From Nannocystis sp. RBIL2 (GTDB lineage Bacteria > Myxococcota_A > Polyangia > Nannocystales > Nannocystaceae): a DNA stretch of 64,000 nt. Under the pieces are notes generated by a model. That model was not told the origin of the DNA, did no database searches, and saw only the letters and a program-made list of their open reading frames with translations. Below are positions 20,277 to 29,147 of the stretch, piece by piece. How positions within the stretch are numbered: position 1 is the first letter of the stretch; every line of letters starts with the position of its first letter. Where the stretch lies: NCBI RefSeq assembly GCF_026626745.1, contig NZ_JAPNJW010000001.1, forward strand, positions 3,890,001 to 3,954,000, given 5' to 3'. Position numbers and translations under genes: made by a program.

Positions 20277-21110
20277 TCACGCCCGCGGACGGCGATGCTC
20301 CGCGCGCCAGGCCGCCGGCGTGCAGCCGTGCTCGCGCCGAAACATGCGAATGAAGTGCGTCGGATCGAGCCCGCCGACCCGCCCCGCGATCGTCTCGACC
20401 GTCTCGTCGCTAGTCAGCAGGCGACGCCGGGCCTCCGCCAGCCGACCGACCGCGATCCACTGCTGCGCGGTGCGCCCGGTGGCCACGCGCAGCGCCGTCG
20501 TCACGTAGGCCGGTGAACGGTCCAGCGCCGCCGCCACGTCGCGCAGGGAGATCGGCGCCAGACAGCGGCGCTCGATGTACCGCAGCGCCTGCGCCACCAG
20601 CGGCGCCTGCGACGGCTCGCCGCCGACCGGGGCCGCGCGCACCACCTCCGCCAGCACCAGCGTCAACAGGCTGCGCTGCACCTGCGCCTGCAGGGCGTTC
20701 GGCGCCTGGGCCGACTCCTCGCGCAGCTCGGCGATCACCCGCCGCAGGTGCTCCTGCCGCGCCGCGGGGATCGGCAGCACCGCGGCCGCGCCGGCCCGCA
20801 CGCGCTCGAACGGATCGAGCAACCCCGCGTGCTCCGAGGCGGCCAGGTAGACCGGATCGAAGCCGACCCCCCACGCCTCGGCCCCGCCCCCGCAGATCGT
20901 CCGGTGCGCCTCGCCGGCCGGCACGATCTGCACGTCCCCTGCAGCGACCCGCACCCGCCCGCGCTGCTCGACCTCGGCGCGACCGTCGACGTAAAACACC
21001 ACGGTCGAAAACCCGTGCACCACCGGCGTCTGCGGCCCCGCGCACCGGCCGACGTGATGGTGCCGCACGAACACGGGGCGGGCGTCGGGCCGGCGATCGT
21101 CGATGCGCAT
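20277..21110 (-). CDS. AraC-family transcriptional regulator
   Basis: 277 residues: an N-terminal cupin-like sensor (HHHVGRCAG, GDVQIVPAGEAHR) and a C-terminal double HTH (ISLRDVAAALDRSPAYVTTALRVATG and ETIAGRVGGLDPTHFIRMFRREHGCTPAAWR). Such proteins sense a small ligand and bind direct or inverted half-sites. A perfect inverted repeat lies 30 bp upstream of its ATG, a likely autoregulatory site. It is convergent with the flavoprotein gene and divergent from the ceramidase-like gene, either of which may be a target. Confidence 0.9.
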   Translation of the reverse strand: MRIDDRRPDARPVFVRHHHVGRCAGPQTPVVHGFSTVVFYVDGRAEVEQRGRVRVAAGDVQIVPAGEAHRTICGGGAEAWGVGFDPVYLAASEHAGLLDPFERVRAGAAAVLPIPAARQEHLRRVIAELREESAQAPNALQAQVQRSLLTLVLAEVVRAAPVGGEPSQAPLVAQALRYIERRCLAPISLRDVAAALDRSPAYVTTALRVATGRTAQQWIAVGRLAEARRRLLTSDETVETIAGRVGGLDPTHFIRMFRREHGCTPAAWRAEHRRPRA

Positions 21111-21140
21111 GCTTCAGGCGTAATGCAACCGGGAAGCTTT

Positions 21141-21155
21141 TGCAATCCGATTGCA
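21141..21155. promoter_or_regulatory. Candidate operator upstream of the AraC-type regulator
   Basis: TGCAATCCGATTGCA is a perfect 7-bp inverted repeat with a 1-bp centre, with an extra TGCAA-type half site at 21124. Confidence 0.5.
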
Positions 21156-21655
21156 GGTCCGCGCCATTCCGTCGCAGCTGCCCGCCTCCGCGCCGACGAC
21201 GCCTCTGTTCGCCGGCACAGCTCGCCGCCCCGGCGACCCCGGCTCCACACGCGCGCTCGACCCCACGCGAGCGAAGAACCGTTCGCAAGTCCCGGCGAAA
21301 TCGCCACGCCCAACCCAGGCCGCTCGCGGCGAGCGATTCATCCCTCGACCCCACTCACCTCGGACGACCTCCACTTCCACCCGCTCGTCCCAACCTCAAG
21401 CCACCCGGTCGGCTTCGCGCCGGCCGTCCCAATCTCTCGCGCCCTGGAAGAATGTCGCCTCCGAAAGCTCCGCCGACCCGCGCCGATCGCATCTCCGGCC
21501 CCCCGTCCTGCCCGCGCATGTGAGCCGCTGCACGGTCCGCCCCGCGCCTCGCCACCGCCTTCGCGGTGCGTGATCGATCGGCCCCGCGTGTCCGCACATC
21601 CGCTGCCGCGCCGCCCGTGCGCCTCGCCCCCTGGCGAGCGCCCGCGGCCTTCCGC

Positions 21656-21661
21656 TATGGT
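21656..21661 (+). promoter_or_regulatory. -10 element TATGGT
   Basis: TATGGT lies 14 bp before the ATG at 21676. Confidence 0.45.
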
Positions 21662-21675
21662 CACCGTCCACTCCT

Positions 21676-23214
21676 ATGTCGACACCTCGTCTGCTGTTCG
21701 TCCCGCTCTTCTTCTCCCTCGCCTGCGGCGGCAGCGACCCGGTCGGCAGCACCGGCGGCACCGACGATTCGACCACGACCGGCCCCGGGACCTCGATCGG
21801 CACCACCGACACCCCGGGCCCGACCAGCACCAGCGTCGACCCCACCACCCCCACCTCGACCACCTCGGCCACCGCCACCACCACCACCACCGGCGACACC
21901 GACACCACCTCGACCTCGAGCCCCGTCACCTCGACGACCACCAGCACCACCGACGGGCCCGACACCACCACCACCACCACCACCGGCGACACCGACACCA
22001 CCACCGAGGGCCCGGTCGACGGCTTCCTCATCGGCGTCCACACGGCCGACGTCTCGCCGACCGACGCTCACCTCGACCAGAACGTCTACATGGGCGCCTA
22101 CGGGGCCCCGTTCACGCGCGGCCCGGCCCAGGGCGTGCATGACGCGGTCTTCGCCCGCAGCTTCGCCATCGAGGGCGACGGCGGCGGCGTCATCATGGCG
22201 ATCGTCGACCTCCCGGGCATGGGCAACCAGAACACCCGCGCGGTGCGGCAGAAGGTCGCCGAGCTCACCGGCCTCGACGAGGCTCAGGTCCTGGTCGGCA
22301 CCACCCACAGCCACTCGGCCCCCGACCTCATGGGCCTGTGGGGCGGCGTGCCCGGCGACTACCGCGACTTCATCAACGACGAGATCGCCCACAGCATGGC
22401 GGCCGCGTGGGACGCCCGCGTGCCCGCGACGCTGGCGGTCGCCACGATCAAGGCGCCGAACAACAACCGCCGCGGCTGGGGCTTCACCGACGACGACATG
22501 ACGATCCTCGACGCCAAGGACCTCGAGGGCAACCGGATCGGCACCCTCGTCAACTTCGCCGCGCACCCGGTCATCCTCGGCGAGGACAACAAGGAGATCT
22601 CGTGCGACTACGTCGGCTACTCGGTCCAGAAGATCGAGGCGGCCCTCGGCGCGCCCGCCAGCCTGTTCAACGGCGCCCTCGGCGACGCCACGCCCAAGGT
22701 CCCCGACGGCCAGTACCCCGACGACTTCGCCCGCGCCCAGGCCTACGGCGAGCTGCTCGCCGACCTCGCCATCGCCGCCGTCGAGACCGCCGAGCCGGTC
22801 GAGGGCTCGCTGGTGTGGTCGCACACCGAGTGGGAGCAGGGCGTCGACAACCTCCTGTTCCAGATCGCCGCCCAGCTCGGGATCCTCCAGTTCGACTTCG
22901 AATCGATGGGCCTGTCGCAGGTCGTCACCACCCAGAGCACCTACTTCCGCCTCGGCACCCAGGTCCAGGGCGTGGCCTTCCCCGGCGAGTCGCTGACCCG
23001 CAACGGCCTGGCGATCAAGGAGGTCATGAAGACCCCGCACAAGATGATCCTCGGCAACACCGGCGACGCCCTCGGTTACTTCATCCCCAGCGACGAGTGG
23101 CAGACCGGCAAGAACGACAACTACGAGGAGACGGTGTCGCTCGGCAAGACCGCCGGCGACACCGCCCGCGACAAGATCAACGCCCTCGTCAGCGCGGACA
23201 ACGCCAACTTCTGA
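21676..23214 (+). CDS. Neutral/alkaline ceramidase-like lipoprotein
   Basis: 512 residues. Lipoprotein signal (LFFSLAC), then about 90 residues of almost pure Thr/Ser/Asp/Gly linker with repeated TTTTGDTDTTT, then a catalytic-type domain. It shows the N-terminal neutral ceramidase features: GVHTADVSPTD start, DLPGMGN, TTHSHSAPD (zinc His pair) and NFAAHPVILGEDN. Members hydrolyse the amide of ceramide or related lipids. At about 400 residues without the linker it lacks the usual C-terminal domain of true ceramidases, so the substrate may differ. It probably acts at the cell surface. Confidence 0.85.
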   Translation: MSTPRLLFVPLFFSLACGGSDPVGSTGGTDDSTTTGPGTSIGTTDTPGPTSTSVDPTTPTSTTSATATTTTTGDTDTTSTSSPVTSTTTSTTDGPDTTTTTTTGDTDTTTEGPVDGFLIGVHTADVSPTDAHLDQNVYMGAYGAPFTRGPAQGVHDAVFARSFAIEGDGGGVIMAIVDLPGMGNQNTRAVRQKVAELTGLDEAQVLVGTTHSHSAPDLMGLWGGVPGDYRDFINDEIAHSMAAAWDARVPATLAVATIKAPNNNRRGWGFTDDDMTILDAKDLEGNRIGTLVNFAAHPVILGEDNKEISCDYVGYSVQKIEAALGAPASLFNGALGDATPKVPDGQYPDDFARAQAYGELLADLAIAAVETAEPVEGSLVWSHTEWEQGVDNLLFQIAAQLGILQFDFESMGLSQVVTTQSTYFRLGTQVQGVAFPGESLTRNGLAIKEVMKTPHKMILGNTGDALGYFIPSDEWQTGKNDNYEETVSLGKTAGDTARDKINALVSADNANF

Positions 23215-23228
23215 ACGACGACCTGCGC

Positions 23229-23251
23229 GAAAGGACATGTCCTGCGGAGCA
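23229..23251. repeat. Palindromic repeat between convergent genes
   Basis: GAAAGGACATGTCCTGCGGAGCAG, just after the ceramidase-like gene. Confidence 0.65.
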
Positions 23252-23300
23252 GCCGCTGCGCCGCCGGGCACGTCCCCTTCTGCCGGCGAAGAGCGCCCGC

Positions 23301-23867
23301 TCAGCCACCCGGCGGCGCCTTGGGCGGACGGCCCACGTCGGGCAAGGTCACCAGGAACGTGACGCGCACGCGGTCGACGTGCCCGGCGCCGTCGGCCACG
23401 GTGATCGGCAGGACCCACTTGCCCGGCCCGGAAAAGGCGACGTTGAGCGTCCACTGCGTCCCGTCGGAGGTGGTCGGCCAGGCCTCGGGATAGAACGCCT
23501 TGCCGCTCGCGGTGGCCGGCGGGATTGCGGCGTCGAACGTCAACATCAGCGGGAGCCTCGGCATCCCCGCCTTGGCGGTCTCGTCGACGGCGGCGTCGTC
23601 GTCGTCGGCGACGAAGCCGGGCCCGGTGCGGACGTCGAGGGAGATCCGCGTGTGCCCCGGGGCCGAGGGCCAGGCGAAGTTGCTGTTCGGGAACGGCGAG
23701 AACTCGAGCACGTACAGCCCGTCGTCGGTCTCGATCGGCCGACCCGCGACGACGACGTTGTCCACCCCGCCCGGCTCGCCCGACTGCGACTCCGGCGGGG
23801 CGCACCCGCCCGCGAGCAAAAGCGCCACTGCAGTCCATCCCATGAGCCCGCCGACGACGTTCGACAT
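23301..23867 (-). CDS. Lipoprotein, possibly YtkA/FixH-like
   Basis: 188 residues. The start at 23867 is fixed by AGGAGG 6 bp upstream; longer frames run into repeat DNA. Lipobox LLAGGC. The mature part has beta strands with the layout of YtkA-like domains (HTRISLDVRTGPG, AGMPRLPLMLTF, VAFSGPGKWVLPITV), which occur in copper or transport-related secreted proteins; I see no metal ligands, so the assignment is weak. A clear Shine-Dalgarno contrasts with the leaderless neighbours. Confidence 0.75.
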   Translation of the reverse strand: MSNVVGGLMGWTAVALLLAGGCAPPESQSGEPGGVDNVVVAGRPIETDDGLYVLEFSPFPNSNFAWPSAPGHTRISLDVRTGPGFVADDDDAAVDETAKAGMPRLPLMLTFDAAIPPATASGKAFYPEAWPTTSDGTQWTLNVAFSGPGKWVLPITVADGAGHVDRVRVTFLVTLPDVGRPPKAPPGG

Positions 23868-23948
23868 AAAAACCTCCTGGCGCCCAAGCGTACGCCCGAG
23901 CCCGCGCCCGACCACCGCAGCGCTTGCGCGAGCCGGCCCCGCCGCCGG

Positions 23949-23954
23949 TACGAT
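23949..23954 (+). promoter_or_regulatory. Orphan -10 element TACGAT with GTG 6 bp downstream
   Basis: Has the same layout as functional leaderless starts here, but the GTG at 23961 opens a frame of only 13 codons that stops inside a palindromic repeat at 24002. Confidence 0.4.
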
Positions 23955-23991
23955 TTGCTCGTGGCGCACCGCCCCAGCGGGCGAGCGAGCG

Positions 23992-24413
23992 GCATGTTCT
24001 GAAAGACATGTCCTCACGAACAGCGCATGCCGACGAGTTCAGCCGCTACGGGCACGACCCCGCAGCGCAGCCCGCCCTCAGCGACCCCGCCGCCGGCCGC
24101 GGTGACGACATGTCTTTTCGGACACATCCTCACCGGCTCCCGCCGCGCACCTCTCCCGGCGCCGAGCCCCGCCGCTCTCATGTCTCTTCGGAACCCCGCT
24201 CTGCCCCGCCGGCCGAGCGGCGCCGTCCACGACATGCGCCTCCGGACACATCCATCTGACTCAACGCCTCGATCGGCGCTGTCTCCGGTCTGTCCGTCCG
24301 GGCACATCACCCGCCCGGTGACCTGCCCCTTCGGACACATCGCTCCAACGCGCCGAGCCCGCTGCGACATGTCCCTTCGCGCAGGCTGATCTGCCCCTCC
24401 GGACAGCTCGCCC
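23992..24413. repeat. Dense field of palindromic repeats (about eight copies)
   Basis: Cores near 23993, 24107, 24180, 24230, 24285, 24322, 24368 and 24392, many with CTTCGG or CTCCGG loops (for example GACATGTCTTTTCGGACACATC). It fills the 548-bp gap 23868-24415, which has no other supportable gene. Confidence 0.8.
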
Positions 24414-24415
24414 CT

Positions 24416-25867
24416 TCAGGTGATGTCGTGCTTCTTCAGCAGCCGCTTGAGCTGGTCGCGGCTGCGCAGCCCGAGCTCGCGCCAGGCCCGGTCGCGCACC
24501 CCGCCGACGCGGGCCAGGGCCGCGACGATCTGCTCGCGCGACAGCTCGCGCGGGTCCGTCGAATCGCTGCTGACCGGCGCCGGCGCCGGCGCAGGGCGGG
24601 CCACGAAGTCGGCGGGCAGGTCGATCAGCGGGCCCGAGCTGGTGGCCACCGCTCGCCACAGCAGCTCGGTGAGCTCGCGGGTGTGGGCGGTGAAGCGGTG
24701 GTGCGCCAGCGCCACCACCAGGCGGGCGCTCAGCGCCGGCTCGCCCTTGACGAAGAAGCGCTCCGCCAGCGTCGGGTCGCTCGCCGCGAAGCTGCGCAAC
24801 AGGTGGCGCGCCACCAGCACCACGTCCTCCGGCCGCTCGCCGAAGCCGGGCACGTGCACGCGGTGGAGGAAGCGGGCCAAAAAGTCGTGCTTGAGCTCGC
24901 CGGGTTGGCGGTTGGTGGCGGCCAGGATCCGCACGTCCGTCGCGCGCATCGACGAGTCGCCGAGGCGCTGGTACTCGCCGCTGTCCATCACCCGCAGCAG
25001 GCTCGCCTGCAGCGTCTCCGACAGCTCGCCGATCTCGTCGAGGAACAGCGACGAGCGGTCGGCGTCGCCGAACAGCCCGCTGCGATCGGGCGTCCCGGCG
25101 CCCGGATAGTCCTTGAGGTTGCCGAACAGCTCGGCGTCGATCAGCGGCTCGGGGATCGTCGCCGCGTTGCGGGCGATCAGCGGCCGCGCCCCGCGGCTCG
25201 AGGCGCCGTGGATCGCCCGCACCACCAGCTCCTTGCCGGCCCCGCTCGGCCCCTCGACCAGCACGTGCCCGTCGCGCTGGGCCAGGAACAGGATCTGCTG
25301 CCGCAGCAGCCACGCCGCCGGCGACTCGCCGACCAGCCCGAACCGATCGGCCGCGCCGAACGGGAACGGATCGGGCCAGCCCCCCGTCCGCGGCCAGTCG
25401 AGCGGCCGCCGTGTCGCCTGCAGCACGAAGCGCCCGACCGCCTCGATCGTGTCGCCGGGCCCGACCGTGGCCCCGCGGGTCGCCTGGTCGTTGATCCGCA
25501 GCTCGCCCTTGCCGATGCCCTCGATCGCCAACTCGTCGCCCTGCTCGACGGTGATCCGGATCTGCCAGCGCGACACCCGGGCCGACTGGAACGGCCCGCG
25601 GTCCTCGCTCGAGAACGGCCGCAGCCGCCGCAGCGTCAGCGGCAGCGAACCATCCTCGTAGCTCTCGACCGCCCGCCCCAGCGTGAAGCTCATCCCGCGC
25701 GCCGTCGGCGGCAACACCACCACCTCGCCGACCCGCTCCGGCTCGTCGTGCGACCACAACACCACCAGCGCCGGCGCGAACCGCTGCGGCGCCGTGAAGT
25801 CGCGGTCGTAGTTGGTCTCCGCCGTCTCCGACAGCGTCGACTCGTGCGGTTCTCGTCGACCCTGCAT
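24416..25867 (-). CDS. FHA-AAA+-Fis type regulator lacking the GAFTGA loop
   Basis: 483 residues. An N-terminal FHA-like domain (about 50-150, with GRAVESYEDGSLPLTLRR and RVSRWQIRI) would bind phospho-Thr. The central AAA+ domain has Walker A GPSGAGKE (206-213) and Walker B SLFLDEIGEL (273-282), and a C-terminal Fis-type HTH (REQIVAALARVGGVRDRAWRELGLRSRDQLKRLL) follows. Where enhancer-binding proteins have GAFTGA, this one has YPGAGTP (254-260), so contact with sigma-54 is doubtful. A TAACTT -10 is 10 bp before the chosen ATG. Phospho-dependent control by Ser/Thr kinases is plausible. Confidence 0.88.
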   Translation of the reverse strand: MQGRREPHESTLSETAETNYDRDFTAPQRFAPALVVLWSHDEPERVGEVVVLPPTARGMSFTLGRAVESYEDGSLPLTLRRLRPFSSEDRGPFQSARVSRWQIRITVEQGDELAIEGIGKGELRINDQATRGATVGPGDTIEAVGRFVLQATRRPLDWPRTGGWPDPFPFGAADRFGLVGESPAAWLLRQQILFLAQRDGHVLVEGPSGAGKELVVRAIHGASSRGARPLIARNAATIPEPLIDAELFGNLKDYPGAGTPDRSGLFGDADRSSLFLDEIGELSETLQASLLRVMDSGEYQRLGDSSMRATDVRILAATNRQPGELKHDFLARFLHRVHVPGFGERPEDVVLVARHLLRSFAASDPTLAERFFVKGEPALSARLVVALAHHRFTAHTRELTELLWRAVATSSGPLIDLPADFVARPAPAPAPVSSDSTDPRELSREQIVAALARVGGVRDRAWRELGLRSRDQLKRLLKKHDIT

Positions 25868-25877
25868 GCGTCGGCCG

Positions 25878-25883
25878 AAGTTA
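25878..25883 (-). promoter_or_regulatory. -10 element TAACTT
   Basis: Lies 10 bp upstream of the ATG at 25867 with no Shine-Dalgarno. Confidence 0.45.
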
Positions 25884-26069
25884 TGCAGTTCGCCCGCGCG
25901 ATGCCAGCGGGAAGCGTCCTTCCGCGGAATGCGCGATCGCGCACCAGGGTCTGGAGGCCCGTTCGCCGCGGTCCCGGCCGTTTCCCCGCCGGACACTTGC
26001 TCGCCGACCTCTGCTCCGCGCCATCGGCCCGCTGCAGCCCGATCCACGGCCCGCCGCCGGCGCCCGGCC

Positions 26070-26600
26070 TCATCGCGGCGCCAGCGACTGCCGCCACGCG
26101 GGGTCTCGCGCCGTCAGCTCCGCCATGGCGCGGTGCCGGCTCAAGCGCTCGCGCACCAGCTCGGGCGCGCCGTCGCGGGCGATCGCCTGGTCCGCGTGGT
26201 GCAGCGCGCGGGCCGGATCGACGGACGCCAGCATCACGCTCGGCCTCGGACAGCCCGCTCGGCGCCCGCCTCGCCAGCGCCTCGACCCCGCGCCGATCGC
26301 CGAGGTCGTCGTGCGCGAGCAGCTCGAGCAGCGCCCCCCCGGTGCGTCGAGGTCGGCCGTCAGCAGCCGCGTGCCGAACCGCAGCGTCGCCGCCTGCGAC
26401 ACGCTGCGGGCCCGCCGAACCAGCGCCTCGCCTGTCCGATCGAACAGGTAGATCCCGGTCGGCTCGCCGACGTGCGGTGGCTCGGGGAGCACCTCGTGGT
26501 GGCGCCCCAGGCGTTCACGGCCACCGCAGGCGCTCGACGAGGCGCGCGGCCTGCTCGCGCCGTGACACCCGGCCGCCGCCCCACGTCGACGGCAACACGC
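26070..26600 (-). pseudogene. Decayed gene with several frameshifts
   Basis: Minus-strand coding-like stretches sit in different frames: LPSTWGGGRVSRREQAARL, then HVGEPTGIYLFDRTGEALVRR through TRLLTADLDAPGG, then LLELLAHDDLGDRRG after a run of seven G at about 26335, and finally ASVDPARALHHADQAIAR up to SLAPR and a stop at 26070. Codon quality is good within each piece, so this is a recently broken gene or an indel cluster. No family recognised. It lies directly downstream of the divergent start of the next gene. Confidence 0.6.
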
Positions 26601-26637
26601 CTCGATCTCGCGCGGAGATTCGGCCAATATCGCAGGG

Positions 26638-27921
26638 ATGCCCGACGCCGCGTGGGACGAGGACCAGGACGCCGCCGCCATGTTGCACCGCCTGCGCGGC
26701 GTCGCCGGCGTTCGCAAGCTGCGCCTGTTCGCCTGCGCCTGTGCCCGCGCGCGCTGGTCGGGGCTCGTGCTCGACGCCTGTCGCGCCAGCGTCGAGATCG
26801 CCGAGCGGTACGCCGACGGCCAGGCCACCGACGCCGAGTTGGAGGCGGCGCGCGAAGAGGTCTTCGCCGAGCTGTTCGGCGTCGACGCCGGCGATTCCAG
26901 AGCCAACTTCATCGCCGACCGCTGCGCCCACCACCTCGTCGTCGAAGCCGTCGCTAGCGCGCTCGGTGCATACTCCGGCGACGCCGCCGCGATGGTCCGC
27001 GAGATCTTCGCCGACCCGTCGATGCGGCTCGCCGCGCTCACCCGCGACGAGGCCGTCCTCGCCGTCGCGCGCCAGATCTACGAGGCGCGGGACTTCGCGC
27101 GCCTGCCGGAATTGGCCGACCTGCTGGTCGCCGCCGGCTGCACCCACGCCGCCGCGCTGGCCCACCTGCGCGGGCCGGGTCCGCACTTTCGCGGCTGCTG
27201 GGCCCTCGACGCGGTGCTCGGCAAGGGCCAGGGCGCGCCAGTGTTCACCGAGACGCAGTGGTACACGGCATCTCGGCCGTTCGTCATGCTGCACTGGTGG
27301 GGCTACTTGCGCGAGCCGCTCAGCCCGCGAAAGCTCCGTTTGCTGGCCGTCGCCTGCTGTCGCCTGCGCTGGCGCGACCTGGCCCGATTCGGCCTCGAGC
27401 AGGCCGTCGAGACCGCCGAGGAATTCGCCGACGATCTCGTCGACCTCGACGCCCTCCAGCGCGCGCACGAGTCGGCGCAGCGACTCCGCGACAGCCTCGC
27501 CGCGACCCTCGACAGCATGACGGCGGAGGACGCCGGTGGGGACGAGCTGAAGAACGCCCGGCAGGCGGGCATCGTCGTCGCTTCACTGACCGATCCGGAC
27601 CCGCGAAGCCTCGACAGCGCGAGGTATGCTTCGGCGCGCGACCACGACGACGCCGGCCAGGCCGAGCTGATCCGCGAGATCCTCGGCAACCCGTTCAAGC
27701 CGGCCCGCATCGCGCCCTCGTGGCTGACGTGGCGCAACGGGGCGATCGTCGAACTCGCCCGCGCGATCTATCAAAAGCACGACTTCGTGCTCGTCCCGCG
27801 GCTCGCCGATCAACTGCGCGCGGCCGGCTGCCGCGATTCGGAATTGCTCGAGCACCTGCAGCAGAACCGCGGCCACGTGCGCGGCTGCTGGGCCCTCGAC
27901 GCGATCCTCGGCAAACAGTGA
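26638..27921 (+). CDS. Internally duplicated protein of the RGCWALDAILGK type
   Basis: 427 residues made of two copies of one module. Copy 1 runs from LRGVAGVRKLRLFACACARARW to GPHFRGCWALDAVLGK; copy 2 from LREPLSPRKLRLLAVACCRLRW to GHVRGCWALDAILGKQ. Each has a KLRLxA(C/V)AC start, an AERxADG or AEEFADD helix, a ReIxxxP segment, an AIYxxxDFxxxPxLADxLxAAGC helix and the RGCWALD end. Similar single modules are common in Gemmata-like Planctomycetes and myxobacteria as uncharacterised proteins. Function unknown; alpha-helical, probably cytosolic. The start follows an AATATCGC -10-like element by about 4 bp. Confidence 0.82.
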   Translation: MPDAAWDEDQDAAAMLHRLRGVAGVRKLRLFACACARARWSGLVLDACRASVEIAERYADGQATDAELEAAREEVFAELFGVDAGDSRANFIADRCAHHLVVEAVASALGAYSGDAAAMVREIFADPSMRLAALTRDEAVLAVARQIYEARDFARLPELADLLVAAGCTHAAALAHLRGPGPHFRGCWALDAVLGKGQGAPVFTETQWYTASRPFVMLHWWGYLREPLSPRKLRLLAVACCRLRWRDLARFGLEQAVETAEEFADDLVDLDALQRAHESAQRLRDSLAATLDSMTAEDAGGDELKNARQAGIVVASLTDPDPRSLDSARYASARDHDDAGQAELIREILGNPFKPARIAPSWLTWRNGAIVELARAIYQKHDFVLVPRLADQLRAAGCRDSELLEHLQQNRGHVRGCWALDAILGKQ

Positions 27922-27934
27922 AAGGCAGCACCGC

Positions 27935-29053
27935 ATGAAGACATTCGGCAAACAGGCGTCGGGGGCCCGGCTCGAGCGGATGAAGGCCTCGCCGCGGTGG
28001 GACGGCAACGCTTTTAAAAATTTGCACCCCGCGCTGCCCGATCTGCGGACGGGCGGGATGCCGGGGATGGGCGAGCTGCTGTGCGGCCCGCGGCGCGTCC
28101 CCGAGGCCCCGCTCCCGTCCGTCGATCCGCGCCCGGCGTGGTCGCGGCGGCCGGAGACCGGCCTGCGCGCCACGTGGCTCGGTCACTCGACGATCCTGCT
28201 CGAGATCGGCGGCGTGCGGATCTTGACCGACCCCGTGTGGGGCGAGCGGGCCTCGCCGCTCGGCTTCGCCGGACCGAAGCGTTTTCAGCCGGTCCCCGTG
28301 CCGATCGCCGCGCTCGCCGACGTCGACGTCGTGCTGATCTCCCACGACCACTACGATCACCTCGACTACCCCACGATCCAGGCGCTCGTGCGCACCCCGG
28401 TGCCGTTCGTCACCAGCCTCGGTGTCGGCGCTCACCTCGAGGCGTGGGGAGTCCCGGCGTCGCGGATCACCGAGCTCGATTGGTGGGAGAGCGCGCGGAT
28501 CCCCGGCAGCGACGTCGTCGTCACCGCCGCGCCCTCGCAACACTTCTCCGGCCGCAGCCTCGGAGCGCGCAATACCACCTTGTGGTCCGGCTTCGCCGTG
28601 CGCAGCGACCGGCACGCGCTGTTCTTCAGCGGCGACACCGGCCTGACCACCGAATACAAAGACATTCGCTACCGCCTCGGTCCATTCGACCTCGTCATGC
28701 TCGAGGTCGGCGCTTTCCACCCCGGCTGGGGCGACATCCACCTCGGCCCCGAGCGCGCCCTCGCGGCCCACGAGCTGCTCGGCGGCGGCCTGTTCTTGCC
28801 GGTCCACTGGGGCACCTTCAGCCTCGCCACCCACGCGTGGGACGACCCCGCGGAGCAGCTCGTCGCCCGCGCCCCGCAGCGCGGCGTCCACCTGGCGATG
28901 CCTCGCCTCGGCGAACCCTTCGAGCCCGCTCGGGTCGAGCGCGTCGACCCGTGGTGGCGGGCGACCGCCGCCGGCGAGCGCGGCGACACCCCCGCCGAGG
29001 CGACCGAAGCCGACGCACAGGACGCCGCCGCCCTCCCCTGGCCCCTCGATTGA
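27935..29053 (+). CDS. MBL-fold metal-dependent hydrolase (NAPE-PLD/UlaG-like)
   Basis: 372 residues. The beta-lactamase fold begins at ATWLGHSTILLEIGGVRILTDPVW. The metal motif is SHDHYDHLD at about 132-140, and later ligands include HFSGR, FSGDTG and the His in VHWGTF. Layout and length match the group of NAPE-PLD and UlaG relatives, which hydrolyse phosphodiesters or lactones; the actual substrate is unknown. It follows the duplicated-module gene by 13 bp on the same strand and is likely co-transcribed. Codons 26-28 (FKN) are an AT-rich cluster. Confidence 0.9.
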   Translation: MKTFGKQASGARLERMKASPRWDGNAFKNLHPALPDLRTGGMPGMGELLCGPRRVPEAPLPSVDPRPAWSRRPETGLRATWLGHSTILLEIGGVRILTDPVWGERASPLGFAGPKRFQPVPVPIAALADVDVVLISHDHYDHLDYPTIQALVRTPVPFVTSLGVGAHLEAWGVPASRITELDWWESARIPGSDVVVTAAPSQHFSGRSLGARNTTLWSGFAVRSDRHALFFSGDTGLTTEYKDIRYRLGPFDLVMLEVGAFHPGWGDIHLGPERALAAHELLGGGLFLPVHWGTFSLATHAWDDPAEQLVARAPQRGVHLAMPRLGEPFEPARVERVDPWWRATAAGERGDTPAEATEADAQDAAALPWPLD

Positions 29054-29083
29054 CGCGCCCGGGGTCCTCGGCCGCGGTCGTCG

Positions 29084-29104
29084 ACCTGACCTTTCGGACA
29101 GCCT
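29084..29104. repeat. Diverged palindromic repeat
   Basis: ACCTGACCTTTCGGACAG between convergent genes. Confidence 0.45.
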
Positions 29105-29147
29105 CTCTGCCCTCCGCCGCGGCGGCCCCGCGGTCGCTCGTCGGGCG

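Larger units (their letters stand above)
21111..21675. other. Divergent intergenic region (565 bp)
   Basis: Contains the AraC upstream inverted repeat (21141-21155) and the -10 of the ceramidase-like gene at its right end. The middle 450 bp shows no gene or repeat I can support. Confidence 0.6.

Noticed and set aside
23992..24413. Possible CRISPR or integron-like array in the repeat field
   Set aside because: Irregular spacing, degenerate copies and no cas or integrase gene nearby.
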